In this document: positions 27,501 through 39,286 of the stretch, piece by piece | Layout of the letters: every line of letters begins with the position of its first letter | How positions within the stretch are numbered: position 1 is the stretch's first letter | Origin: Membranipora membranacea | Taxonomy: Eukaryota; Bryozoa; Gymnolaemata; Cheilostomatida; Membraniporidae | Reading direction: 5' to 3' | Length of the DNA: 60,000 nt | Assembly: GCA_914767715.1 (NCBI GenBank) | Contig: OU612073.1 | Location: forward strand, 22,012,001 to 22,072,000 | Notes under the pieces: model-generated | Database searches by the model: none | The model's input: only the letters and a program-made list of their open reading frames with translations | What the model was told of the DNA's origin: nothing | Made by a program: the position numbers and the translations under genes

Positions 27501-28169
27501 GGTAGAGAAATTTGTATGCTACTGCAAACTATTATTTAATCAATAACAAAAAAATTGTCCTGGAACCTGTAAACATGTTTTACATTTTATATATTGAGAA
27601 TTCAGACATTTCGCCATTTTAATGTTGCAGAATGACAATACATGATGCCTGAGTGAGCAGCCATCGATCATAAAATCTTCTTTTCTAGATATTTTGGATT
27701 TATAACAAAGCATCCAGTTCAGAGAAGATTTGCCTGTCACTGCTATTCAAGTTTAGATGAGAGCACACAACCCATCGTTGACACAATAGGGTGAGTTCCT
27801 ATAGTATCTTCTTCTTATGACTGATACTTTGTACCCTCTCCCCTCTAATATCGTTAGTAGGTTAGTAGGAATCAGGCTTTAGAGAGCAACTCAAATTCGA
27901 TATAGTACTATCATCCAAGGGGGTAATCTGATAACAGTCAGGAAATAAAAGTCAGCTTAAATCTGACTGATGCCAAACATTTTAGCTCTTTCATTCCAAT
28001 TTGAATGGAAAAAAATAATTTTAAGATTTCGCAACACTAAAAAAAAAGATTATCTGCTCATGCCCATATCACATGATTTTTTTTATCCTTTTACAGAGAG
28101 GCTTTTAACAACTACTACAGCGACTTTGTCCCATTCAGCGACTCAAGTGAGGACTTATACCTGGAATAG
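18570..28169 (+). CDS. MAPK8IP1: JNK-interacting protein (JIP1/JIP2-type scaffold)
   Basis: Ten exons join in phase to 764 residues: 18570-18655, 21527-22019, 22705-23185, 24186-24746, 25152-25277, 25629-25819, 26185-26289, 27198-27274, 27689-27790 and 28097-28169. At residues 337-348 AKRPTNLPVIPF matches the JNK-docking D-motif of JIP1 (basic residues, Pro, then spaced hydrophobics). Residues about 553-605 form an SH3 domain: KFIPRH, then ADDGWCMG, then GIFPSVYATDL. Residues about 616-756 form a PTB domain, including YKLHFLGSMEV, HKGSDVL, NVSFCGYHPDN and YFGFITKHP. The C-terminus EDLYLE resembles the conserved JIP1 tail. In other animals JIP1 assembles MLK, MKK7 and JNK and binds kinesin light chain through its tail. 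The long middle region is disordered. The symbol marks the family; JIP1 and JIP2 are vertebrate duplicates. The first exon is the least certain part. Confidence 0.92.
19089..19119. repeat. palindrome in JIP intron 1
   Basis: Two perfect 15-base arms flank one C: CATAGACTTAATATA and its reverse complement. It lies in the 2.87 kb first intron, where no exon was recognised. Confidence 0.85.
26473..26704. mobile_element. MITE-like element with GATCGCTC sub-repeats
   Basis: Terminal inverted repeats CTTTCAATTAG (26473-26483) and CTAATTGAAAG (26694-26704) bound 232 bases. These contain several copies of GATCGCTC or its reverse complement GAGCGATC, often beside CACTCA or TGAGTG. A second internal CTAATTGAAAG occurs near 26619. 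It is non-coding and lies in the intron after exon 7 of the JIP gene. Confidence 0.65.
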
Positions 28170-29567
28170 CACTTAATATAACTCCTGAGTGGCCGAGTCC
28201 ACCCACAGCTACAGCCACTTATTTTTCAAGATCTTTATAACCAAGCTTAACAGAACAATATACTGTGTATATTGTATACTGTCAACCTTTTAAACTTTCT
28301 CATAGTTACACACTAATTATTGTGCACTATTGTTAAATTATTCACAGAATAAAATGACCATGTTTATATTGAGATGATCAACGACTTTCATTAGTTAGTC
28401 CTTGAATGAATTCAATGGACCTTTCTCAAAAATTTCTTTTTATGTAGCTGCCGATTGTGACTGAAAAAATCGGAGGTATCAGTTGCATTCACTTCATTCA
28501 ATGATATCTATTCCACCCTTCAGAGCACAGCTGACTTTCTTGTCAACTTTATGTTATTGACCAATTACCCTTTGTGAAAATTCGAGGTAACTCTCTGTAT
28601 TTCTCTGATATATTCTTTAATTATCGGATAATATATATAAACAGTATATTGTCACAAACTTGAGGTCACTTTACCGGGTTCGTATCTTGTATTGTAGTCG
28701 GCATAGTCATTATCAGCGAGGCCACTCTGCACGTTGGTCTTATCAACATACTTTAATCGTGCATGATAATAAACGGTGTCCCAAACCAATGTCCAGAAGA
28801 AATACGCAACATTTGTTTGCAGTATGTAGTTTATCTCGCTTTGATTTGACTTGCATTAAGATAAGCTAAATGATAGATTATACTCAGTTGTCATGTTACA
28901 TATCTGTGATATTCGATCTTTGACTGTGCAGGAGGTGATTTGGACTATGCCATCTAACTGTTAACAAAGTTAGTCTGATAGCTAATCCCTTGAAGTTTCA
29001 GGTAAGTAGCAATATACAATCAGAATTCTGATACAGTAAGATTTGGCTTTTCTTTCATATATATAATCATAATAATAATATACACTCTATTTGCTATTCA
29101 GTGCCCCTTTCGGGGCCAATGGGAATATGCTTTCAGCTCTCAGATCAGGGAGCCCGAATCCTAACCACTACACTACCCTGCCACCTTAACATTCGAATGT
29201 CTGTCATGTCTTGTCATGAGTGCTGTTGGGTTTTTGTCTTGCCTTCAATGGTGTTTCTTTTTATAACATTGTTGTTGAGATATTGAGATGTTGAAGATGG
29301 ATTATAGCACTGCAGTGGATGCTATATCATGTGGGACAGCTTTGCTTTAGCATACATGATGATGACAACCTTTAACTCTGGAAATACAAACCTCCTGATC
29401 ATAAAACCGAGCTCAAGGGTATCCCATCATGCATTTTTCTGACATGGAAGCAGATAAAAATCTGATCTACCTTTGTACAGGAGGTGTAACCGCATTGTCT
29501 GATGTTGTTAGGTTCCATCTCTTTTTCCTCTCTATTTCCAAAGCTGATACTGATACCGATACCAATC
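28170..29567 (+). other. intergenic region between JIP and AMP-binding genes
   Basis: No exon was supported here. It includes the JIP 3' untranslated region and, near its right end, a likely 5' untranslated exon of the next gene starting after an AG near 29542. Confidence 0.5.
28349..28354 (+). promoter_or_regulatory. polyadenylation signal of JIP gene
   Basis: An AATAAA hexamer lies 180 bases after the JIP stop codon, a normal spacing for a 3' untranslated region. Confidence 0.6.
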
Positions 29568-32500
29568 ATGTTAGTGGAGAGCTACTACCATGATACCAGG
29601 TATCCGATATGTCCCTACACCCTGCCTCAGCTGTATGAGAGAGTATGTAAGGATAACACAACTACCACTATAACATGGACTGGACCATATGAGAAATATA
29701 CCATACATCAAATCTATGAGCAGGTATTTGAGCACTGCATTCTGGGTAATATGTAGCTTCATCACTAGGCACTCACTTTCCTTAGGGAGTTACTACGGTA
29801 ATTCACAGTTGCCCTGTTGTTATGAAAGCTAAGTGAATCTTGTTCTGTAAGATCATGGCCATTCTGAAGAAAAGCAGCGATCAAGTTATTTTGGTGGCAC
29901 ATTTTTTAGTCCTTGAGGCTGAAGAATCAAGATCAATCACATGCAATGACTAAGAGAATGATGCGATACCTGCATAGTTCTTGAGGTCTCTTATTAAGGA
30001 TCATCCGAATTCGAATGTGTTTGCTGTGTAGGGATGTTGTGTGCGGGTATGTATTCTTGCTTTGAATATCGTTTCTGTTAAATTCAGACTTGAAACCTGA
30101 ATCATACCCACTCTATTTTTGTTAGGGATGACATCACCTGCATGATATTACTTACTCGGATGATTTTTACCTGTCTTGATTGTTAACATTAATAACTGGT
30201 TTTGCAGGCTATGGAAGTTGCAAAAGGCCTGCTAGCATTAGGCTTGAAGAGAGGGGATACTCTGTGCTGTATCGGTTCTGTCGGTTCAGATCCTGTTATC
30301 ATGTTCTATGCCTGTTCTTCTCTCGGTATAAAGTTTATGGTAAGTGATGATTGCGCTCATCTTTAGGAGGGCATGTTTTAAAAAAACAGAGTCACCTTTA
30401 TATTCTGAATGTACAATCATGAAAACACATTGTAAAACAGATGACAACAACATGATGATTCCGCCAATTGTAGGTGGCTAGTAGCTGTGAGAAACTTTCA
30501 AAAAAGCATAACAAAATACTGAGCACTGTTGGTACTGTACTTCACATCATCTTTCTTCTCTTTTGCATAGTCTAATTTTGTCTACACACCTGCGAAGAAA
30601 GTGATCAACACAGTGATTACCAAGGTATGTACATGCTTCAAGGAGTAACTCCTGTTACTCCTTGCTTTGAATATAGATATGATTAGATAATTGTGAAAAG
30701 AATTCGGTCCTAAGCCCACTACAGTCTACTGACTCTTGTTGCCCCAGGTGTGCTTTGACTTGCCTGAAAACTGAGAGCAGCTGGCGGCCACACCGCATTC
30801 CTGAGTCTTCACACTAAAATAGATCTTTCAATTATAACCAACCCTTTTAACCATCATTCATAGGGAGACAATTCCAAGAAAAATGTAATTGCTGTTTGCT
30901 AAGAAACAGAAGATTGGGCTGCCCCTAAAGAGGGACGCAAGCTGCCCTAATCCTCATACTGAGAATGTGATACATTCTAGAAAGCTAGAATGCATCCTAG
31001 AGGTGAGGCCATAGAGGACCTCCTAATCATAAGTGCGCAGCAAGCTGCCAAAACTGAACTGGCACTGATCGGCCATTGGCAGTGACACTTTGATCTTAGC
31101 CAATAGGCCGAGAAGAGATCATGTAATTAGATTTAATTTTAACGCGCTGTATGCAAACTTTGGCGCAGTAATTGTATCTGTACACTCAAGCATCAATCGA
31201 AAAGAGTGTACTAAAAATGAAATGACCCCATAGCCACAATTTCACCACTGGCACTCCAAAGTCTTTCTTATGCTTAGTCAAAAAACCCTTCATACCCACT
31301 TGTTATTAGAATCTGTTATGAGAAAGTACATATCCCTGTTCTTGGACTGTGCAAACCTAAAAATACGATGACTGGCTGTTTGTCCCCCCCATGTCTATTA
31401 CTCTACGCCTTTTGTAAACTTTTCTATTGCCAACTCTAAACAGGTTAAGCCCACAGCAGTTATGGTCGGTACCAATAGATACACAGGTCTGGAGATGGAG
31501 GATATATTCGCAGAGTTCTCCGCTGTATTAGAAGAATTAAATAAGGATCCCTCAAGTCACAAACCTAGGCATGTGATATACGATAGGAAGGCTGAGAAAG
31601 ACCCTAACTGCAATACTGATATCAAGTAAGTTTGTTACAGTGATGGCATTTCTAATGTTCGTTAGTCACTGTATGACCCCCTTAAAGCCATGACCTTAAG
31701 TAAAATATCAGTATCAAAATCCTTCCAACTTGCAGCTTTGGTTTCACCTTAATTCAATAGAAATGAAACCATGTAATAGATATTTTTGAATACTCTTGGC
31801 ATCAACCTAAACAGTCGAGCTTCATCGCAAAACAAAAGAAATTTACCCTTCAAAAGAGCCAACCCTCCCAGTCCTCCCACTAATGGATGTCCGGTAACTC
31901 CTATTTGTTATTAATTCTCCCTGCATCAAGATTGACAAGAACCATCTTGTAACTCATAAGAACGCATAACCTGTTATTTTAGAGGCTGGAAGTCGCTATC
32001 ACAAATCATGATTAATGGAGTGGAGAAAACTCCCGATGAACAGCTGCAGAATGCTAAATCTCTTGTACAGAGAAACGAGCCTTGTATCTATTCCATGTCT
32101 TCTGTGAGTAAGCTTTAAGATCTATTTTATTTTTAATGTACACTCTCCTCGTGGTATGTACCTTCAAAAATTACATTTACATTATGTTGACTCCAAATAG
32201 TATCTCAGATGCTACTGTGCACATCTCACCTCATTGTCTCACTGTTTTAACCAACTATTTAAGTTACTTATTTTGAGGAATATGCCAAATTAAAGCCAAC
32301 ATTTTGAGCTGATAGGGATTAGCGAGTGAAACCGATAAGTTTTCACATCGTCAATTCCCTTAAAGGAGCCTATGTTACCTAGAGTTTAGTCTAGATAGTC
32401 AATCAGCACTCAGTTCTTAAGCTAGCTGATGAGGGAGTCTATTCGAAGTTAAGGGGGTGAGTCAATATTTGCTAGTTCTAATGCTGGCTACTTCAAGCGT

Positions 32501-35500
32501 GTGCATAGTGGGGTAATATTCCTTCTCCGAACACTTCACAATTTAAGGGCCGCAAAACTTCTTGCCCCCATAGATCAGAACCCATACATCCACCTATTCT
32601 AAATAAATCTTTATTACATAGTTATCTACCACCGTTATTGCAGAGATATCATGAGCTTACAGGAACCTGCGGTGCAGAGATGTTTAAGTTTATTTTGTCA
32701 ATTTTTTTAGGGATCTACTGGAGAGCCGAAGTTTGTTCTGGTTAATTCTGCTACATATGCAAGTATCACCACCAACACTCCTCTCGGATTTGGCAATGAA
32801 GTGAGTACTTATAATAACTGAACAACACATTACACAAGAATCATCATACAATGGTACCAAGGAGTTAGAGGACTCCTTGGTGGTCCATATTTCACGAAAT
32901 TTAACCATTTAGTTTTCCATGAATAATAGAAATTAATGCAATATTCAAATGTCCTTAACAAATATTTATTTTCAAAATATATAATAGAGATGAAGGCCAG
33001 ATTCTGTTATGCTTGAATTCCAAAACTGTAAGCGTTACAACTTAAAGAACACATATTCCAATTTATAGATGAAGGTGTTTGGGATGCCGGACATGGCAAT
33101 AGAAGATTTTGCTTTGTACGGTCAACTTATCGGAGTACCCACTCTGAAAGCCAATCTGGTTATCTTCTCTATCCCAACTGCAGATGACGAGGAGGCTATT
33201 CTAAAAAACCTGATGGATGTAATCCAGGAATACAAGTAAGTGTTATTGAGTGAATAGATATCTCTGTTCCAAAATCACTTAGATATCACCTAAAGGAACA
33301 ATGTTGGTGTAGAATGTTTACACCGACACCTGGCTTGAGGTCAATGAATAACCCAATAGCAAAAAAAAAGGTGCTTGCTAACATTCATATCAGATTGATT
33401 CCGAGACACCAAATAGGGTCAATGGGTTTTAACCTCAAATATGCAGAGCTAGGTAAGGTTACCTTGATGAAGAAGCTATTTCTAAGTGTCGCCATCGGAA
33501 ATGTCTATTCTTTTCTTAGAGTGAATGTATATTACTATGACCAATACAGCACTACAATGATGATAAATAAGCCTGCATTACGAGAAGGTTACGACCTCAG
33601 CAGTCTCAAAGTGATCTGTATTGCTGGCAGCATTTCTACAGCCGAATTCAAGCAGCGAATGCTGAAGATAGCACCATTGTCTGTTGTAAGTTATAAATGG
33701 GGCACGTCTCATCGTGAAACTTTATGGAATTCCCGCAACATCATGTTGATGAGAACATAATATAATGGGTGTTCATCCTGTCTCCCGGGGGGTTCCGGAG
33801 GAGTGTGGTACTGTTGGAAACCTTACAGTATACCCATAAAAGTTAAGCATTGATAAGTCTTATCTACCATTGGCCTTCTCAATCTGGGTATATACACTTA
33901 CCCGACGAGCATACAGTTTGGATCATTTATTAGCATTTCAGCATGTTATTTGGGCAAATAAAGAATCCCAATTAATTTCCAAGGTGGTCTGACTTCATGA
34001 GCTATTTTAGTATTTGGATGTCATGAACAGATTGTTAGGGATGGTAGCTGCTATAATTTTCACATCCCTGTGCAAAAGACTTAGCAGAGTTGATGGAGCT
34101 GTGACGAGATTATTCACTCAATCGCCAGATCGGGTAAGTACATAAATATCTGGGGATGGAGGGAATAATCTCATCACAGTTCCGTCATCCCTGCTAAGTC
34201 TTTTGCACAAGGATGTGCAGGTTGTAGCAGCTGTTTGTCTAACTTCATGATTGCCATTATTCGTCTGGCCCCTGAGAGCATAATATTACTTTTTGAGTTG
34301 CTCGATAATTTATCATTTATTACAGGACATATATGGTTGTACAGAATGTTTCCAGCTGACTGTTGTTGAGACTGGGATACTTAATGTAAGACCTACCTCA
34401 GTGGGCCAGCCAGTTCCTAACCTCGAGGTGAGAGTTAGTACATGCATTGAGCTGCAGGGTTTACTGGGTTGTGTCTTTATGCAAACTGTCATCAGTATGC
34501 CGATTATATCTGTTGTTGTATACCTGTGACCTACCTGGCCAGGGTTTCAGTAGGCTAGTTGGCCATATGTTTATATACTTGTATTTTTTTGTGATGGCAA
34601 TGTGTATACATAAGAAGGTGATGAATCATGACTAAAAATACATGATTTCACCTTTACTGAGTATATGTGCTGTAAAATACCATATAGGCCAGAAGCAGCT
34701 ATAGCATAAGTTGTTATGGCACGGACAATATTTGATGGCAGGATATTGATCACGTTTTATACTTCATTGGTGTATGTTCTGTAAAATTCACTGGGTGTAC
34801 CCAGTTGTAGTGGTCATATTTAGAAATTAAAAGGTGTTTTGTTTTGGCATTATATGTGTGGGGAAATAACTCCTATTCTGTGTAGTCTAACTAATCTAAT
34901 CATCAGGGAATTCCAGGTTGAAATTGCATTGTGGGATTTGTTGACATGGCAATTAATTCACGAAGTAAACTTGTAGAGAAGTCTGCTCGTATCAGACCAG
35001 CAAAAATTGAAAAATTTCAATTGAATTATGTCAAACTTCTTATGGGACTAGTATGATATTGTATGGTCTTAAGACCACTGTCTTGGGGCAATTACCAACA
35101 ACATTTTTGATGTTTCAATTGCCTCTTATGTCATTTTTCGGCTGGATATCTTTTGCATAACACATGAGCAAAGAGTTCAATGAGTGCCTCACTTTTCAGC
35201 AAAGAAACCCAACTGTCAGAGTCTGAAAAACTTAGATATGCCAGCTTCGCATACTTTCCTAACATGCTAATGACATGATATGGGGATATGCGGTAGCGCT
35301 GTCTCTCACCAACCACCTCATGCAACGATAAAACATATACAATGTAGAACCCAGGACTATAGTCTTGACTTGTGTCAACTGCATCAAACTCTTGACTTCC
35401 TACTAATCACATATCGATAGTGGGAATATTTGAGATATGCAGTAGTGCTGCGGCTGACCTCTTCAACTGGGTACACACTTTTTTCCTACATCAAATTTGT

Positions 35501-38500
35501 CTCACGTCTAGGCTGCTTTTTGTCTTATTCTCATTGAGATGTAGTGCTCTCGCTGACCACCTTTTAAAATGATGTGATAGAATATCTTGTTAAAATCATA
35601 CATATAGTCGTGTCCAAAGTGAACAAGTTTGGTCCATTTGCCTGCATTCAGAGTGGCTTCCAATCCACTGGTCACGCCGCGGCGTGACCAGTGGATCGGG
35701 AGCAACAGGCATGCAGGCAATTGGATCAAACTTGTTCTAGGTTACACCCTCATTTCATTATATTCAGCACGTTATTATACCCTTGAAACACCTTTTATTT
35801 ATACTCTTAATATTTCACTCATTAAAAGCAATTTTTAGAGGAAGTGAGGATATGCTGCCGCGCTGCCGCTGACATGATCGCTAAAACTGGGTACACCCTT
35901 AATATTGGATTCAGCACGTTATTCCACCCTAGAAACACCTTTAATTGAATTCTAAACATTTCACTTATTATATGCAATTTTGAGAAATATTGCGGATATG
36001 CTGCTGCAAGACAGTATCATACTAACCTCATAAAGATCTGACATTATACTTGTTGAAAATTTTAAATTTGTCCTGTTCTAACACGAGCAGAGTTCTGCAA
36101 GTTTACTTGGTAAATAAATTGGCAAGTCAACAAAATCCCCACAATGCAGTTTCAACCTGGAATTCCCTGAAGATTAGATCAGTAATAATACACAATAGGA
36201 ATTATGTCCCCACACATATAATGCAAAAACAAAACACCTTTTAATTTCTAAATAATATTTAGAAATTAAAAGGTGTTTTGTTTCTTCTGTAAAATTCACC
36301 GGGTGTACCCAGTTGTAGTGGTCATATTATTATGACCACTACAACTGGGTACACCCGGTGAATTTTACAGAAGAAACATCAATGAAGTATAATATCCGAT
36401 CAGTTTCCTGCCATCAAAGATTGTCCGTGCCATTTTTTTATAGAGCAGTTACAGCTAGGCTGCTTCGCCTAATAGTAGTAATAGTTGATTCTATTTCATG
36501 TTTTATTTATTGTCTATTCCCAATTAGCTCCATCTTGATCCTATTTGCTAATGTTTGAATTGTCTCCCTCTACTAAGACACCGTAAGAGGGGGTGTAACA
36601 CCGATGCAGGCAAATTTCATCAAACCAAGAGAAGGTAATTCAAAACTGGCTACGTATGTATCTATGTACATATGTATATATCTATGTACATATGTATGTA
36701 TCTATATACATATGTATGTATCTATGTACAAATCTATGTACGTATGTATGTATGTATGTATGTACGTATGTACGTATGTACTTATGTACATATGGACGTA
36801 TGTACGTGTGTCCGTATGTACGTATGTTTGTACTTTATGTACGTATGTTTGTACTTTATGTACGTATTGAACTGAATTTGACCTACTGTCATCACTCGTT
36901 TCTTACAGGTGAAAATAGTTGATGATGATGGAAAAACTATTCCTGTAAATGGGAGAGGACAACTTTGTGTACGTGGTGAGGAGTTTCTCTTTCTGGAATA
37001 CAAAGATCAGCCAGAACTAACAGCTCAGACTAGAGACAAGGATGGGTGGATGAGAACCGGGTATAGTTCCTTGCAGATTTATTTCAAAGCTGACCGATAA
37101 ATAAAACGAGACTCAATCCAAATAACCTGATGGATTTCACTTATAATTTGGTATTGTCTAGGATTAAAGAAGTCTGAAAAAAGCTGCTATTGATGCTTAC
37201 AGTCTTAGTTGATTTAGACAAGGACTTAAAGCCCTTGGTATGGTGAGCTGATCTAAGCCTCGTGTGATGTATCAATGGTTGACTGATTACTCCATTGACA
37301 GAATCATGGACCAGAATTTATTTTCATTACAGCGATATGGCATCGATGGATGAGTTTGGATACCTGTATATATATGGAAGATTAGCCTACGCTCAGAGAT
37401 GGAAAGTTGGAAGCGATGTAGTTTATTCTTTAGGTATAGAAACTGTGCTAAGAAGCCACCCAAAGATCACGGCATGTGTGGTACGTCTCGTACAATATCA
37501 TATAGCCTCAGGGCACGGTTGTTTAGGTGGAGGTTATTTCTCAAAGACTTGTTTTTGAGTTTTTTTGGCTCATAATTATGTTATGATGGTTTATAATCAG
37601 CTAGACCATGCAATGCCCACACAAACTACCAATTGATAGACAGCCAGGTATAAATATTGTGCTGTTGTCTATTAAATGCTCAAGTAAAGAAATTATATCA
37701 CTGCAGTAAAGCCAAGTTGAGAATCTCCTCTTCTATGCGCTGAATAAAAGAACCAAACCATGAGATAGTGTCTCATTTGAGTTGTTGTTAAAAAACTCCA
37801 GGTAGCTGGCGCTATGTGTTTGTATCAAAACTTTGTGGCAAGTTCTCACTTCTGAGTAAAGTTTTCCACAAATTTTGATCTTTCGCATAACGGAAAAAAT
37901 ATTTTGGTGAAAGTATCATACATACGGATCAGATATCCTAAAATTGTCGTCCTAAAAAATTAAATTATCCTTGGCGTTTTAGGTTGTTGGAACCCAGGCT
38001 GCAGGGAGCACAGGACATCATCTTACCTATGTCATTGTGTAAGTACCATATCCATACACTGGCCCAATCAATTTCAGATTGTACCATTTTTACTGAATAG
38101 TTGATCGGTTGAACGACTGCTGTTTAATCCTGAGATCACAAGGTTTCTGACTGACCAGATTGTACACCAGACATCTAAGATGTTGGCGATTTTGTATGAA
38201 GAAACTTTTCTGCATTTGAAAGTGGTTCCTCTCTATATTCTGGTAAAAGGGGCCAGGCACTTGTAGGGTAAAAGCAATATGGATAAACTTAAACTAGCAA
38301 GAAAATACCCTGTTACATCTTGGTTCTAGATACATCCTTTACCATTAGCTTTTCTATCATATTTTTGAGTACGCAGAGTGTTGCCCTATTACAAGTCATA
38401 AAACTGATATTATTTATTGTATGCGTAGTCCTGTTCCTGGCTTAACGCTCACCATAGAGGAAGTCAAGAAGTTCTCTATGGAGAAAGTAAGTATCAAGAC

Positions 38501-39286
38501 TTCATTTGGTCTGATTTCATGACTAATGTTGTTTAGGAATTTTGATAGTGCATATAAACATCTCCATGCAAGTACGAAGGACAGGCAAACCATTTTGCTA
38601 ATTGCCCTCAGTTGCCTGAAACACCAGACAGGATTGTGTAACAAATAGGCAATATCAGCAATATTACAAACAGGCAGATGTTGGAGAAAGCCTGGCAATA
38701 CATGTTGGATCTTTACTTGACGCTGTCAACATAAGAAAAAATAAAACCTAACATGATGGCAATTATGCTTGGTGCATACTATTAAATTTTTAGATGAATA
38801 GCTCAATAGAGTGGCCTGTCAGAGTCTACTTTTACAAGTATGAAGACTTACCAATGACATCAGGAAGTCGCAGAAAGGTATGGACAATTTCAAGTTTTTT
38901 TACTTTGAATGATAGCTATCTATGGGCTGCCAAGCACATTGATATAGTGCAGTTTAACTTGAATTCTAATGTTTGCAAGGTAAAAAATTGTGAATTACTA
39001 CAAAAATTGTTTTCAAATCTTTTCAAAAATTTCATGACACAGACCTCGGTTTTTTAACTCAAATACAACAATCTGTTAGGTGACTCATTATTACTGACTG
39101 GTATAAAAACCTTCTACCATTATGCTATTCCATATCTCGCTGGTAGGGTGGACTGCAGATTTGATTTTCCTTCTATGTTTTATCATTTTGAAGGTTAATA
39201 GGCAGAAGCTGCAGGGGATGGTTGAGGAGCTACTTGAAAAAGATCCATCAGAAGGTCGTGTCTGGGATAGCGAGTTCACACCATAA
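29568..39286 (+). CDS. AMP-binding (acyl-CoA synthetase-like) protein, divergent
   Basis: Fifteen exons join in phase to 586 residues: 29568-29723, 30208-30339, 30571-30624, 31444-31625, 31983-32103, 32711-32800, 33069-33235, 33520-33685, 34326-34427, 36909-37060, 37333-37480, 37983-38038, 38429-38486, 38794-38877 and 39194-39286. The ANL adenylation fold is shown by the P-loop SSGSTGEPK (214-222, motif A3), YGCTE (359-363, A5), GQLCVRG, and GD...GYLYIYGR (441-457, A7). The C-terminal subdomain ends with LPMTSGSRRKVNRQKL, equivalent to A10. Such enzymes activate carboxylates with ATP and transfer them to CoA. Two changes are odd. A8 reads GRLAYAQRW, without the usual Asp of GRxKDxI. The residues after the P-loop Lys are FVLVN in place of the usual G followed by a conserved His. 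Substrate and activity are therefore uncertain. Intron 9 is 2.5 kb and repeat-filled. An in-frame upstream extension of the start is possible. Confidence 0.85.
30925..31170 (+). repeat. dispersed repeat, copy 2
   Basis: The same family as 780-1060 and, inverted, 54712-54850. It lies in the intron between exons 3 and 4 of the AMP-binding gene. It shares GGGCTGCCCCTAAAGAGG and CTAGAATGCATCCTAGAGG with the third copy, and GGCAGTGACAC with the first. Confidence 0.65.
34044..34235. repeat. fold-back element, arms about 75 bases
   Basis: The arm at about 34047-34127 is an imperfect reverse complement of about 34158-34235. Both contain GTGCAAAAGACTTAGCAG or its complement, and GAGATTATTC or its complement. 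It lies in the intron between exons 8 and 9 of the AMP-binding gene and has no coding potential. Confidence 0.75.
34685..36475. mobile_element. composite fold-back element, about 1.8 kb
   Basis: A left arm (about 34685-35060) is the inverted copy of a right arm (about 36005-36475). Shared blocks include TGGCACGGACAAT, ATTTGATGGCAGGA-like sequence and CAACTGGGTACACCC. The right arm carries a secondary inverted duplication at 36220-36375, centred on two small palindromes. The interior has a palindrome of about 120 bases at 35620-35740 centred on CGCCGCGGCG. It also has repeated motifs around GATATGC with GCGCTG-like sequence near 35280, 35432, 35848 and 35995. No transposase is visible. It lies in intron 9 of the AMP-binding gene. 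Confidence 0.75.
36647..36866. repeat. (TGTA/CGTA)n microsatellite
   Basis: About 220 bases of TATGTA/CGTATG tetranucleotide repeat lie just upstream of exon 10 of the AMP-binding gene. Its open frames are all Tyr, Val, Cys and Met, an artefact of the repeat. Confidence 0.9.

Noticed and set aside
36604-36922. Overlapping open frames rich in Tyr, Cys, Val and Met
   Set aside because: They are readings of the TGTA/CGTA microsatellite in an intron.
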